Positions 32,135-41,998 of a stretch of 64,000 nt of DNA are shown here, one piece after another. The DNA is from Bostrychus sinensis (lineage: Eukaryota > Chordata > Actinopteri > Gobiiformes > Eleotridae): positions 3,027,383-3,091,382 of the forward strand of contig CM036254.1 of assembly GCA_020698575.1 (NCBI GenBank). Direction: 5' to 3'. The notes below the pieces were generated by a model. It ran no database searches. It saw only the letters and a list, made by a program, of their open reading frames with translations, and was not told the DNA's origin. Position 1 is the first letter of the stretch, and every line of letters begins with the position of its first letter. The translations under genes were made by a program, and so were the position numbers.

Positions 32135-32452
32135 GCAGAAATGCTGTGGTCTGAAGAATCTGAAGAATCATTTTCCACCAGAGCCTTAAAAGAACATGTG
32201 TTGTGACTAAATAAAAATGTTTAAAAAGTCCAGTTTTAGTGGTCATTTAATTAATTTAGTCTCAGCTTAGCCTTGTTTTATTCCTGCTTTAGTCTGTGTT
32301 TTGTCGCTGTATTGACTTGTAGTGAATTTAACTTACTATGTTAAAAAAGTAGGCTGTATTTTCAAATATCGCAATAATATCGTTATTGCAATTTTCAACA
32401 TAGTTATCGAATATCGCATGTTTTCTCCATATCGTGCAGCCCTAATCTAAAG

Positions 32453-33290
32453 AATCTAGACCTGGAGAGACCCACAACCTTCTTGAGAAATGCTAACCAT
32501 AAACCTCTCTGCTACAAAACATGGGTCTACTTTTGTTTGGTCCTGATTTATTGATCCATAGACCTGCTCTTTGTGATAGTATTTTAATTAAAAACCAACA
32601 ATTGAATGAATTTTGCGACGGTCATTTGAAATAAAATGGCGATTCCTGTCACTGTTAGCGTCAAATTGAATTTAAGATGAATGGATGGATAAACCTAGCT
32701 CTGTAGCTTCGTGCAATTAAGATTTGGCCGTAAAGAGTATGGTGCCCTTTTCCAAATCCTCCTCTGACGATGAGCACCAGCCAAGGCCTCCTCTACGCGC
32801 TGCCTGTAGTTTCACCCACTCCTATTGATTCTTCATTGACCTCACGTGTCCTCAGTACCACCTCTTTTCCTATGCACTTCCTCCGTCTTCGGCTGAAAAG
32901 CGAGGGAAAAAAAAAAACCGAGCTCCGCATTGATCCGTGTGCCATTATTCCTGCCCTCCTCGATCCTCTCCTCTTCTACCTACAGCTCAGAAAAGGCTTC
33001 AAGACGAACCAATGGCGGGAAAGACGCCTGAATAACGGCTGCTACATATGAAAAGAGGAGTAATTCTAGGCTTTTGATCCGCGACTAGAGGCAATAATAG
33101 CGCGGGTTCAAAAGTACAAGATAAGACTTGAGAGTGCTTGTCGGATGGAGGCGACCTTTGGCTCCAGTTAGACTTTCAGCGTGAAGTCAGTGCGAGTGTG
33201 AGCAAGGTCTGCAACTTAGAGCCATGTTAGAGGAAAGCAAAGCATGGTTTAAGAGAAACAAAGACGGGATTATAATTCTACTGTATACAC
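32453..33290. other. No gene seen
   Basis: A 93-codon frame (32770-33051) matches no family. The start of a hAT-like end (CAGTGGTTCTCAAACTGTGG) is present at 33292 without a partner end. Confidence 0.45.
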
Positions 33291-33329
33291 CAGTGGTTCT
33301 CAAACTGTGGGCTTTTGGAGTTCAAGATC

Positions 33330-33540
33330 TGAGTCTTAGTTTATTCCAGATTTAGTCATTGGTTTGTGCTTGTTTAGTTCTGGTTTTGTCCTTGTGTTCT
33401 CTGGTTTAGTCTGGTTTATTCCTAATTTAGTAAGTTTTTTTCCTATTTAGTTATGGAGCCATCGCTTGGTTTAGATTAAGGTTAGTCCAGTCTCATTTTA
33501 GTTGTGTTTTCTATTGTTTAAGTTTAAGTGAGTTTATTTC
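33330..33540 (+). repeat. Degenerate TTTAGTCCTGG-type repeat
   Basis: Words such as CTGGTTTAGTCTGG, TTTAGTTCTGG, TTTAGTCATTGG and TCCTAATTTAG recur loosely, as at 7846-8135. Confidence 0.5.
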
Positions 33541-33679
33541 ATTACATAAAATATAACAGTTTGTACTAATGCACTTTGTAATACATATACAAATACAGTA
33601 TATATATACAAAGAGGAAAAACAATGACATTACAACCAAAAGGGTGTAGGCTGAAGCCACAGCTTATTATTATCTAGAC

Positions 33680-33760
33680 CAGTGGTTCCCAAAGTGGGGT
33701 CCGGGGCCCCCTGGGGGTACTACGGGGGGCCCCCAGAGGCTGTCTATATTTCAATTAAAA

Positions 33761-33797
<37 letters not shown>

Positions 33798-34099
33798 TCA
33801 GACACATGGTTTTGGTTCATAAAAACAAATAAAACATAAATATAAAATATAAAAAGTCAATGAAAATATTAAGCACCTAAAAACATTTAAATTAATTACA
33901 GTTGTATACTTGTTTTAAAATATTACTTTAAAACAACTTTTAGTCAATAATCAGTGTTTTTGTAATGTTTTTATAAAAAAAAAAAAAAAAAAAACATGGC
34001 AGAGTCTTTTGAACAAAGGGAAGTTTTATCATCGGGGGTCCGCGAGGGATTTTCGGAAATTTAAGGGGGCCACGACCGTCTTGACTTTGGGAATGACTG
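33680..34099. mobile_element. hAT-type element, shorter relative of 29466-30231 in opposite sense
   Basis: Ends CAGTGGTTCCCAAAGTGGGG and GACTTTGGGAATGACTG. Flanks ATCTAGAC (33672-33679) and ATCTAGGC (34100-34107) differ at one base. Its reverse strand shares CCCTTAAATTT, GCGGACCCC and TTTATAAAAACATTACAAAA with 29466-30231. A (TTA)n tract at 33765-33797 and a poly-A run at 33976-33994 lie inside. Confidence 0.88.
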
Positions 34100-34283
34100 A
34101 TCTAGGCAATCTTTTAAAGAAAATTATCTCTTCATTTTTTGACAGAATATCAAACATACGAATAAATAATAAATGTAAAACAACAAAAAACAAACAATGA
34201 AACTCAAATTTCATTTTTATATTTGTTTATAATGATTTTTTAATAGTTTTTTAAAGTAAATTAGTGAATTACTCCTTTTAAGT

Positions 34284-34690
34284 TCATCTGTAATCCCAGA
34301 ATTCCACAACAGCAATGCAGTAATTTATATTAATAAACATGTCCTCTCCCCTCAGATCATATTTATCATCCCTGTCTTCAAACATGCACAAAATATATTT
34401 GGCAATAACTTTTTTTTTTACTTTATTCATAAAAAATGCTGTATTAAGACAGATTAAGTCATAGAATTTTAATACTTTACATTTGATACATATTGGTTTA
34501 ATTGATTCATTGTAAGCAGAATGGTTGGTGATCCTTATGGCTTTTTTCTGTAAAATAAAAATTGGTTTTGTATTTGTTGCGTATGTCTGCCCCCACGCTT
34601 CAACACAGTAGGTCATACATGTTCGTACGAGAGAACAGTATAGCATATATACCATTGTTTTGTTTAAAATACAATTGTTTTTTTAAAGGT
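34284..34690 (-). pseudogene. LINE reverse transcriptase C-terminal fragment (jockey/CR1-like group)
   Basis: An open minus-strand frame of about 123 residues reads YCSLVRTCMTYCVEAWG, then KPIFILQKKAIRITNHSAYN, then LKFYDLICLNTAF and RDDKYDLRGEDMF. The succession L-x-YC-x-x-WG, LQKKAIRII, LKxxDL and YxLRG is the typical region after the catalytic core in many jockey- and CR1-related LINEs. No stop interrupts this piece, but the catalytic FADD-type region and endonuclease are absent, so it is a truncated remnant. AT-rich sequence at 34107-34283 may be its 3' UTR. Confidence 0.75.
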
Positions 34691-34699
34691 GGTAATTGG

Positions 34700-35155
34700 A
34701 AAGCCGGATATTTTCTGAGGTGGTGCTTTTGGTTTTGGTCTTGAATCCAGTTTCTGTCTTCAGTCTCTGAGATTTTATTTAACAAACATTATAAGAAAAT
34801 TCTATTCTTCATAATTTTGGAGTTTTCTGCATCAGAAGAACCAGGAACATGACCCGTCTCTGTTTGTTTGTGGAGTCTGTTGCATTAGATCAATAAAATA
34901 ATAATTCTTGTACTTGAACCACTTTTTGTTCCCTCTTTATTCAGTTCACAGGGTTTGGCATCAGCCTGGTCTCTTGGTCTTGGTTCACTCAGAACTCGGA
35001 CTGGTCTTGGTCTCGTTTAGTACGGTCTTGACTACAACACTAGTCTTAGATTTATTTCGTTTGGGGGATTTTGTGAGATTTTCGTGGAAAACAAGTGGAT
35101 AATTCTTTGCCTTTGGTGCCGTAGTCAGACGTTCAGTGCTAAAAACTGGGGTGTT
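34700..35155. other. No gene seen
   Basis: Unique-looking sequence with GGTCTTGG words; no recognised protein. Confidence 0.45.
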
Positions 35156-35159
35156 AAAA

Positions 35160-35240
35160 ACTCACATTACACTGTGTGCCAGTCCCAGGCCTGGATAAAT
35201 GGAGAGCATTGTGTCAGGAAGGGCATCCGGTGTAATAACC
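35160..35240 (+). repeat. CCTGGATAAATGG...GGGCATCCGGTGTAA repeat
   Basis: TGTGCCAGTCCCAGGCCTGG, ATAAATGGAGAGCATTGTGT and AGGAAGGGCATCCGGTGTAA form the best preserved copy of this dispersed repeat in the window. Confidence 0.65.
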
Positions 35241-35370
35241 TGCCAATGTACCCTATACTTACTCTAAACTGTGAAGGATTTGCTGCGGAGGCAGCTGAAA
35301 GAAAGTTTGAGAATGGTAATAAACATAGGACAATAAGCTTTTATCCTAATTTCTCAGAGAGTAGGAGTGC

Positions 35371-37903
35371 ATCTATGTTCCCTCAGCTCTATGTTCCCTC
35401 AGCTCTATGTTCCCTCAGCTCTGTGTTTTCACAGCTCTATGTTCCCTCAGCTCTATGTTCCCACAGCTCTATGTTCCCTCAGCTCTATGTTCCCTCAGCT
35501 CTATGTTCCCTCAGCTCTATGTTCCCACAGCTCTATGTTCCCTCAGCTCTATGTTCCCTCAGCTCTATGTTCCCTCAGCTCGATGTTCCCTCAGCTCTAT
35601 GTTCCCACAGCTCTATGTTCCCTCAGCTCTATGTTCCCTCAGCTCTATGCTCCCTCAGCTCTATGTTCCCACAGCTCTATGTTCCCACAGCTCTATGTTC
35701 CCTCAGCTCTATGTTCCCTCAGCTCTATCTTCTCACAGCTCTATGTTCTCACAGCTCTATGTTCCCTCAGCTCTATGTTCCCACAGCTCTATGTTCCCAC
35801 AGCTCTATGTTCCCTCAGCTCTATGTTCCCACAGCTCTATGTTCCCTCAGCTCTATGTCCTCACAGCTCTATGTTCCCACAGCTCTATGTTCCCACAGCT
35901 CTAAGTCCCCACAGCTCTATGTTCCCACAGCTCTATGTTCCCTCAGCTCTATGTCCCCACAGCTCTATGTTCCCTCAGCTCTATGTTCCCACAGCTCTAT
36001 GTTCTCACAGCTCTATGTTCCCACAGCTCTATGTTCTCACAGCTCTATGTTCCCTCAGCTCTATGTTCCCACAGCTCTATGTCCCCACAGCTCTATGTTC
36101 CCTCAGCTCTATGTTCTCACAGCTCTATGTTCCCACAGCTCTATGTTCTCACAGCTCTATGTTCCCTCAGCTTTATGTTCCCACAGCTCTATGTTCTCAC
36201 AGCTCTATGTTCCCTCAGCTCTATGTTCTCACAGCTCTATGTTCCCACAGCTCTATGTTCTCACAGCTCTATGTTCCCTCAGCTTTATGTTCCCTCAGCT
36301 CTATGTTCTCACAGCTCTATGTTCCCACAGCTCTATGTTCCCTCAGCTCTATGTTCCCTCAGCTCTATGTTCCCTCAGCGCTATGTTCTCACAGCTCTAT
36401 GTTCCCTCACCTCTATGTTCTCACAGCTCTATGTTCCCACAGCTCTATGTTCTCACAGCTCTATGTTCCCTCAGCTTTATGTTCCCTCAGCTCTATGTTC
36501 TCACAGCTCTATGTTCCCACAGCTCTATGTTCCCTCAGCTCTATGTTCCCTCAGCTCTATGTTCCCTCAGCGCTATGTTCTCACAGCTCTATGTTCCCTC
36601 AGCTCTATGTTCTCACAGCTCTATGTTCCCACAGCTCTATGTTCTCACAGCTCTATGTTCCCTCAGCTCTATGTTCCCTCAGCTCTATGTTCCCTCAACT
36701 CTAGGTTCCCTCAGCTCTATGTTCCCTCAGCTCTATGTTCCCACAGCTCTATGTTCCCTCAGCTCTATGTTCCCTCAGCTCTATGCTCCCTCAGCTCTAT
36801 GTTCTCACAGCTCTATGTTCCCTCAACTCTAGGTTCCCTCAGCTCTATGTTCCCTCAGCTCTATGTTCCCACAGCTCTATGTTCCCACAGCTCTATGTTC
36901 CCTCAACTCTAGGTTCCCTCAGCTCTATGTTCCCACAGCTCTATGTTCCCTCAACTCTATGTTCCCACAGCTCTATGTTCCCACAGCTCTATGTTCCCAC
37001 AGCTCTATGTTCCCTCAGCTCTATGTCCTCACAGCTCTATGTCCCCACAGCTCTATGTTCTCACAGCTCTATGTTCCCTCAGCTTTATGTTCCCTCAGCT
37101 CTATGTTCTCACAGCTCTATGTTCCCACAGCTCTATGTTCCCTCAGCTCTATGTTCCCTCAGCTCTATGTTCCCTCAGCGCTATGTTCTCACAGCTCTAT
37201 GTTCCCACAGCTCTATGTTCTCACAGCTCTATGTTCCCTCAGCTCTATGTTCCCTCAGCTCTATGTTCCCTCAACTCTAGGTTCCCTCAGCTCTATGTTC
37301 CCTCAGCTCTATGTTCCCACAGCTCTATGTTCCCTCAGCTCTATGTTCCCTCAGCTCTATGTTCCCTCAGCTCTATGCTCCCTCAGCTCTATGTTCTCAC
37401 AGCTCTATGTTCCCTCAACTCTAGGTTCCCTCAGCTCTATGTTCCCTCAGCTCTATGTTCCCACAGCTCTATGTTCCCACAGCTCTATGTTCCCTCAACT
37501 CTAGGTTCCCTCAGCTCTATGTTCCCACAGCTCTATGTTCCCTCAACTCTATGTTCCCACAGCTCTATGTTCCCACAGCTCTATGTTCCCACAGCTCTAT
37601 GTTCCCACAGCTCTATGTTCCCTCAACTCTATGTTCCCACAGCTCTATGTTCCCACAGCTCTATGTTCCCACAGCTCTATGTTCCCTCAACTCTATGTTC
37701 CCTCAGCTCTATGTCCTCACAGCTCTATGTCCCCACAGCTCTATGTTCCCACAGCTTTATGTCTTCACAGCTCTATGTTCCCTCAGCTCTATGTTCCCAC
37801 AGCTCTATGTTCTCACAGCTCTATGTTCCCTCAACTCTAGGTTCCCTCAGCTCTATGTTCCCACAGCTCTATGTTCCCTCAGCTCTATGTTCCCACAGCT
37901 TTA
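35371..37903 (+). repeat. 16-bp minisatellite, about 158 units
   Basis: The unit is CTCTATGTTCCCTCAG, with main variants in which CCCTCAG becomes CCCACAG or TCTCACAG, and rarer ones with CTCTAGG, CTTTATG or AGCGCTATG. Spacing stays in exact multiples of 16: the rare AGCGCTATG variant starts at 36377, 36569 and 37177 (12 and 38 units apart). Long stretches of variant order recur, so a higher-order pattern exists. As 16 is not divisible by 3 and the unit has no stop on the plus strand, all three plus frames stay open (up to 582 codons); these are artefacts. Confidence 0.97.
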
Positions 37904-38850
37904 TTTTTATTATTATTATTATTATTTTTTTTTATTATTATCTTAGAAACGTTGGAACATAGGGCTCTGGAAACATGTTTTTTTTATTTTTATTTTTATT
38001 TTGTAAAAGTAGAAACATACTGATCTATGTATCTTTTTTTTTTAATCGCAGAAACATGGGAACATGGGGCGAACCCCAGAGTGGTGTAATGTAGCTGGGT
38101 CTTTACAGGCAAGTTTTTATGAGCAAACATCTCTTTTAGAGTGCACAGGAACATTTTGGGAAAGTTAATTTCTGTTCAAATGAAGAATGACATGTTCTTC
38201 TGATCAATGTCATTGCACTTTTTCAAAGATTTCGTTTATTAGCAGTTGTTTTCTGATTGTAGACAGAACCAGGGTTGTGCGGCTGTCACTCCACACTTCC
38301 AACACATTATTTCTTTCTTTGTTTTAATTATGGACAGTGGCTGGCCTTGTTTGAACCAGCGTGTGCTAATTATCTGTTATGCTTCAATTACAATCTGCCC
38401 CTCACTCACCTTTTTCATAAAAACACGTCAGAATCCTCACGTTCAGATCGGTTTTGACGCGCAGTGACGCCTCTGACCTCTGAGAAACAACAAGATAATG
38501 CACGGACAACGGAGAAACAGTCTTAACTTTGAAAAATAATACTCATTTCCATTCAGCCAGGAATACAGTAAGCCACCAATTAAGAAAATAAAGATATCAA
38601 TTAGGCGTTGTAAATGAGATGGTGGTAATGTTCCCAGAGGTGTCTGCAGTAATGACTTCCTCTGAGGAGTTAAAGGTAGGACTGTGTTAATGCCTTATCC
38701 TTCATGTACAAGGTTACAGTCTGAGTCCTCTCTAATTGTTTATTCTGAAGCTGCCTTAGTTGTAGAGAGTAGACTTTGTAGTATTAGTATGTAGTAGTAG
38801 TAGTAGCAGCCACAACGACAGCTAGAAAATACGATTGTTTGTCTGTGTTT
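37904..38850. other. AT-rich junction, then single-copy-looking sequence
   Basis: 37904-38045 is T-rich with (TTA)n and contains TTGGAACATAGGGCTCTGG and AACATGGGAACATGGGG, which look like reverse-strand remnants of the minisatellite unit. 38240-38640 has ATTA-rich unique sequence that could be conserved non-coding DNA; a short (AGT)n lies near 38785-38810. Confidence 0.45.
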
Positions 38851-38852
38851 AA

Positions 38853-39630
38853 AGTTACACTGTGTAAGATTCCCGGTCTTGCGCCTCTAGAGGCCACAGG
38901 TGCCACTGCACCGTCACAAAACGTAAACACTAGGGCCCCTCCTCCTTCTGAAACTGTGCGAGCGTGCGTTACGTCAAACTAACAATGGGACTAGAGAGTG
39001 CATTCATATTTACTGTATAAACTTCTGTAACCACTTGTGTGGCCGCAGATTGGATCTTCTATAGAGTTAGCGCTAGCGTTAGCTTATCGCGCAATGGTCG
39101 CATTAAAACAACTAATAACTGTATGAAAAAGCACGTTCTAAAGAAAAAATAAAGAGGCTAATTTACCTGCTCAACAATAAAGAAGCAAAAACGTGATCTG
39201 ATTTGCAGCCTTCTCTGTCTCTCATCTGACGCCAGCGAGCAAAAGTCTGTCCGATGTTGACTCTTGTCTGCGATCTGGTGCGGTCCCTTTCACATTTTCT
39301 TTTTCTTGCCTCGTCCGACATTGTCTTCATCTTCTTGTGTCCTTCGGCCCTGACGAACTGGCGAAAATAACAATGCTAAAAGTAGCTTCATGGTTATACT
39401 GCACCTCAGGTATAAGAGCAGAAGGGAATGCCGTAAAGCAAGTCGTTCCCTGTCACGTGACTTTTCCTGAACAGCGGAGCGCTCCCGGCCAAGTTGCGAG
39501 GGCGGTTTCTCAGTACAGAAGCCCCGCTCGGAGCAACAGATCGCACCTCAGGACTTATAATCGCTCAAAAAATCACAAAAACAAGTCAGTATGCCCCACA
39601 TATTTAGGAGAAAAGTTACACAGTGTAACT
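38853..39630. mobile_element. TTAA-flanked MITE (AGTTACACTGTGTAA ends)
   Basis: Ends are AGTTACACTGTGTAAGAT and GTTACACAGTGTAACT. TTAA is found at both borders (38849-38852, 39631-39634). A TTAA target fits piggyBac- or Kolobok-type transposition. The interior is CpG-containing with GCGCTAGCGTTAGC and CACGTGAC motifs. A 119-codon frame (39337-39696) runs past the right end and is not a transposase. Confidence 0.75.
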
Positions 39631-39834
39631 TTAAGTCACTCAAGTCCGATTTTGAGCATATATTTGAGAAAGGCCAAGGAAGAAATACATAAATAATAAT
39701 AAAATTTAAGATAGGAACATCCCTGACACGTGGGGGCAGTAAAGAAGCAAGTGTTTTGTTTGTTTTTTAACCATTGTCCATTGAGAGGCTTCAGGTCTGG
39801 GCACTATATCTTTACTGTTACAAGATAGTAGGGG

Positions 39835-40265
39835 TTCTCAAACTTTTTGGACTCTTACAGGAGAGAACAAATCCCAAGGACCCCCTTATAGCATCTTGCG
39901 CTTCTCAAATCAAATCAATAAATTAATTCGTATGGCACCTTACACAGCGTAATGGTGCCCAAGGAGCTTTACAGAAGGCAATTTAAAACAAGACAGAGTA
40001 AAAGAAATAACATTAAAGCACGAAAAATGCAGAAAGATGAACAGAGAATGCACAGTCACAGCCACAAGACTTCCAAAGTGTGACCAATGTGACTTCCGTA
40101 GTGCGTCATTTCAGAAGTTTTAAATGTCCTAAAAATGTTGGCTAAATGAGGGTTAAGGCTCAAAATGTTCTTTGTGTAGTGTTTTTTATTAATATTTGTT
40201 AATGTTTTATTTTATTTGCTTTTGTAGACCCCCAACCTTTGGTGCAGGAACCCCAATTTGAGAAT
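39835..40265. mobile_element. Decayed hAT-like element (GGGGTTCTCAAACT ... AATTTGAGAA)
   Basis: The left part AGGGGTTCTCAAACTTTTTG with GGACCCCC and the right part GTAGACCCCCAACCTTTGGT with GGAACCCCAATTTGAGAA resemble the two ends of hAT elements of the TTCTCAAACTGGGG type. The middle includes a SINE-like piece (AATCAAATCAATAAATTAAT). The right part recurs inverted at 45236-45370. Confidence 0.5.
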
Positions 40266-40280
40266 TTAAAGGTCAAATAT

Positions 40281-40625
40281 TTTATAATAATACATCAATT
40301 TTATATAGCGCTTTTCACACAACTCAAAGTCGCTTTACAATTTTTTTTGATCAATTATTCATTCACTCCTCAGTCACACTCGGTGGTGGTGAGCTACTTC
40401 TGTAGCCACAGCTGCCCTGGGGCAGACTGACGGAAGCGTGGCTGCCAATCTGCGCCAACGGCCCCTCCGACCACCACCAAACACAGCCACACTAACACAT
40501 TCACACAGGTAAGGTGGGTGAAGTGTCTTGCCCAGGGACACAACGACAGTACGCACTTCAGATGGGATTCGAACCGGCTACCCTCCGGTTGCTGGGCGAA
40601 TGCTTAACCCACTGCGCCACCATCG
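40281..40625 (-). mobile_element. tRNA-derived SINE, near full length
   Basis: Minus strand: GGTGGCGCAGTGGGTTAAGC (box A), GGGTAGCCGGTTCGAATCCC (box B), then CTGTCGTTGTGTCCCTGGGC, AAGACACTTCACCCACC, a middle with TCCGTCAGTCTGCCCCAGGG, and the tail AAAGCGCTATATAAAATTG. Same family as 60988-61310 and 31829-32059. The partner copy at 45195-45235 shows the uninterrupted site. Confidence 0.88.
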
Positions 40626-40881
40626 CTTTTTTCAGATTTTTTGAAACAGTGTTGGATTCCTTTGCCTTAGTTTTTCAGGTTTTCTAACTTAAAATATTCT
40701 ATCTGTGGAAAACCTTTTCTGCTGGGAGCTGTTACTGTGACTCTTCAGACAACCCTTGGCTTAGGAGTCTGTCGCCCCCTGCTGGCAACGGTGGGGACTG
40801 GACAGAGCATAGCATGGCTAATTAGCACAGCTGTTAGCGACATGAGGCTAACAGATTCGCCCATCTCTGTCCTTTTCCGTT

Positions 40882-41343
40882 GCTGAAACCCTAACACATG
40901 CCTTCATCACGTCAAGACTCGACTACTGCAATAGCCTCCTCTATGGTACCCCTTCCAAAACTCTCCAAAAACTCCAATACATTCAAAATTCTGCTGCCCG
41001 CCTTCTCACCCGCACCCGCTCCCGTGACCACATCACCCTCGTCCTCCACAATCTCCACTGGCTCCCTATCCCTCAACCAATTCAAAATCCTCCTCATCAC
41101 ATTCAAAGCCCTCCATAACCTGGCCCCCTCCTACCTCCCTGACCTGCTCCACCGCCACGCCCCGTCCCGCTCCCTCCTTCCCTCCCCTGCAGGACCAAGC
41201 TCTGAACCTGGGGTGACAGAGCCTTCTCCGTCGCTGCCCCCACCCTCTGGAATTCACTCCCACAACCCATCTGTGACTGCACCGACCTCCCCACCTTCAA
41301 AAACCATCTCAAGACCCACCTTTTCAGAACTGCTTTTAAAGTT
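40882..41343 (+). pseudogene. L2-like LINE reverse transcriptase C-terminus
   Basis: It encodes TSRLDYCNSLLYGTP, then LQYIQNSAARLLTRTRSRDH with ITLVLHNLHWLPIP, then FKILLITFKALHNLAPSYLP, then GDRAFSVAAPTLWNSLPQP and FKNHLKTHLFRTAFKV before a stop. This ordered set is the standard end of L2-group LINE proteins. The blocks lie in different frames, with shifts near 41080 and 41200, so the gene is dead. The catalytic domain is absent because of 5' truncation. Confidence 0.85.
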
Positions 41344-41523
41344 TAATATTTGTTTGCTTGTTGTGTTGTTTGTTTCTCTTGTTTTACCCTTTGAGTGTCA
41401 TGAAAAGCGCTTTTATAAATAAAGTGTATTATTATTATTATTACTATTATTCAATTACTCAACCTATCTCACCCACTCTCGTCTGGATGAATCCTTACAG
41501 AGCTGATCTATGATCCTATAGAT

Positions 41524-41998
41524 CAGTGGTTCTCAACTGGTCTTGCTTCAGGACCCACGATCGTCCTAAAATGGCTAGCTGTGACCCAAATAAAAGAGAT
41601 ATTTCAAGTGATCAAATGTGTTAAACCTGAGACAGAATAAAGTCAGAATATCACAGTACGCCAACACAAAAAGAACAAATTTAACAAGCAAGAGGCAATG
41701 CTAGAGACTAAACATTCCCTTTTACATTTTTTTAGATGCAGTTTATTTTAAAACCAAAATACATGAAATAAAAAAGTGCAATTCAAAAGGATTCAAGTAA
41801 ACAAAATGTACTTTTCTTCTGATGAACTTTTCAGAGGTAAATACTGAAAGACATTGTGCTTTGAGGAGAAATAAACAGCACTCACTTCAACCTTAGGTGT
41901 AACAGTAATGTACCTTTTTTTTTTTTCTTTTTGGCGACCCACTGAAAATGGTTCCGCGACCCACCTTTGGGTCCCGACCCACCAGTTGAGAATCACTG
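41524..41998. mobile_element. hAT-type element, copy A of a near-identical pair
   Basis: Ends CAGTGGTTCTCAACTGGTCT and CCCACCAGTTGAGAATCACT-G. CTATAGAT flanks both sides exactly (41516-41523, 41999-42006). It is almost the same, base for base, as 61336-61818, the main difference being 11 extra bases near 61746-61757. High identity and intact duplications point to recent movement of one active family. Confidence 0.95.

Larger units (their letters stand above)
31379..32444. mobile_element. hAT-type MITE (AGGGCTGCACGATAT family), copy 2, outer layer of a triple nest
   Basis: Ends are TAGGGCTGCACAATATATC and ATATCGTGCAGCCCTA. Flanks ATCTATAC and ATCTAAAG agree at 6 of 8 positions. It is in the opposite sense to 4190-4633: for example GAATCATTTTCCACCAGAG here pairs with the reverse strand near 4497-4515. 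Bases 31471-32134 are a later insertion, itself holding a SINE. Confidence 0.85.

Noticed and set aside
35371..37903. 16-bp repeats considered as a CRISPR-like or origin-like array
   Set aside because: There are no spacers between units and no associated genes.
35084..37962. Very long open frames (up to 582 codons) suggesting a repetitive secreted or structural protein
   Set aside because: All three plus frames are open because a stop-free 16-bp unit cycles through the frames. There is no initiation context, non-repeat coding domain or splice structure to support a gene.
39337..39696. 119-codon plus frame as a gene
   Set aside because: It begins inside a TTAA-flanked MITE and runs past its right end, with no recognisable domain.
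41793..41996. Minus-strand frame repeated at 61604-61912, suggesting a conserved protein
   Set aside because: Both copies lie inside the same short hAT element family; similarity comes from transposon copying.
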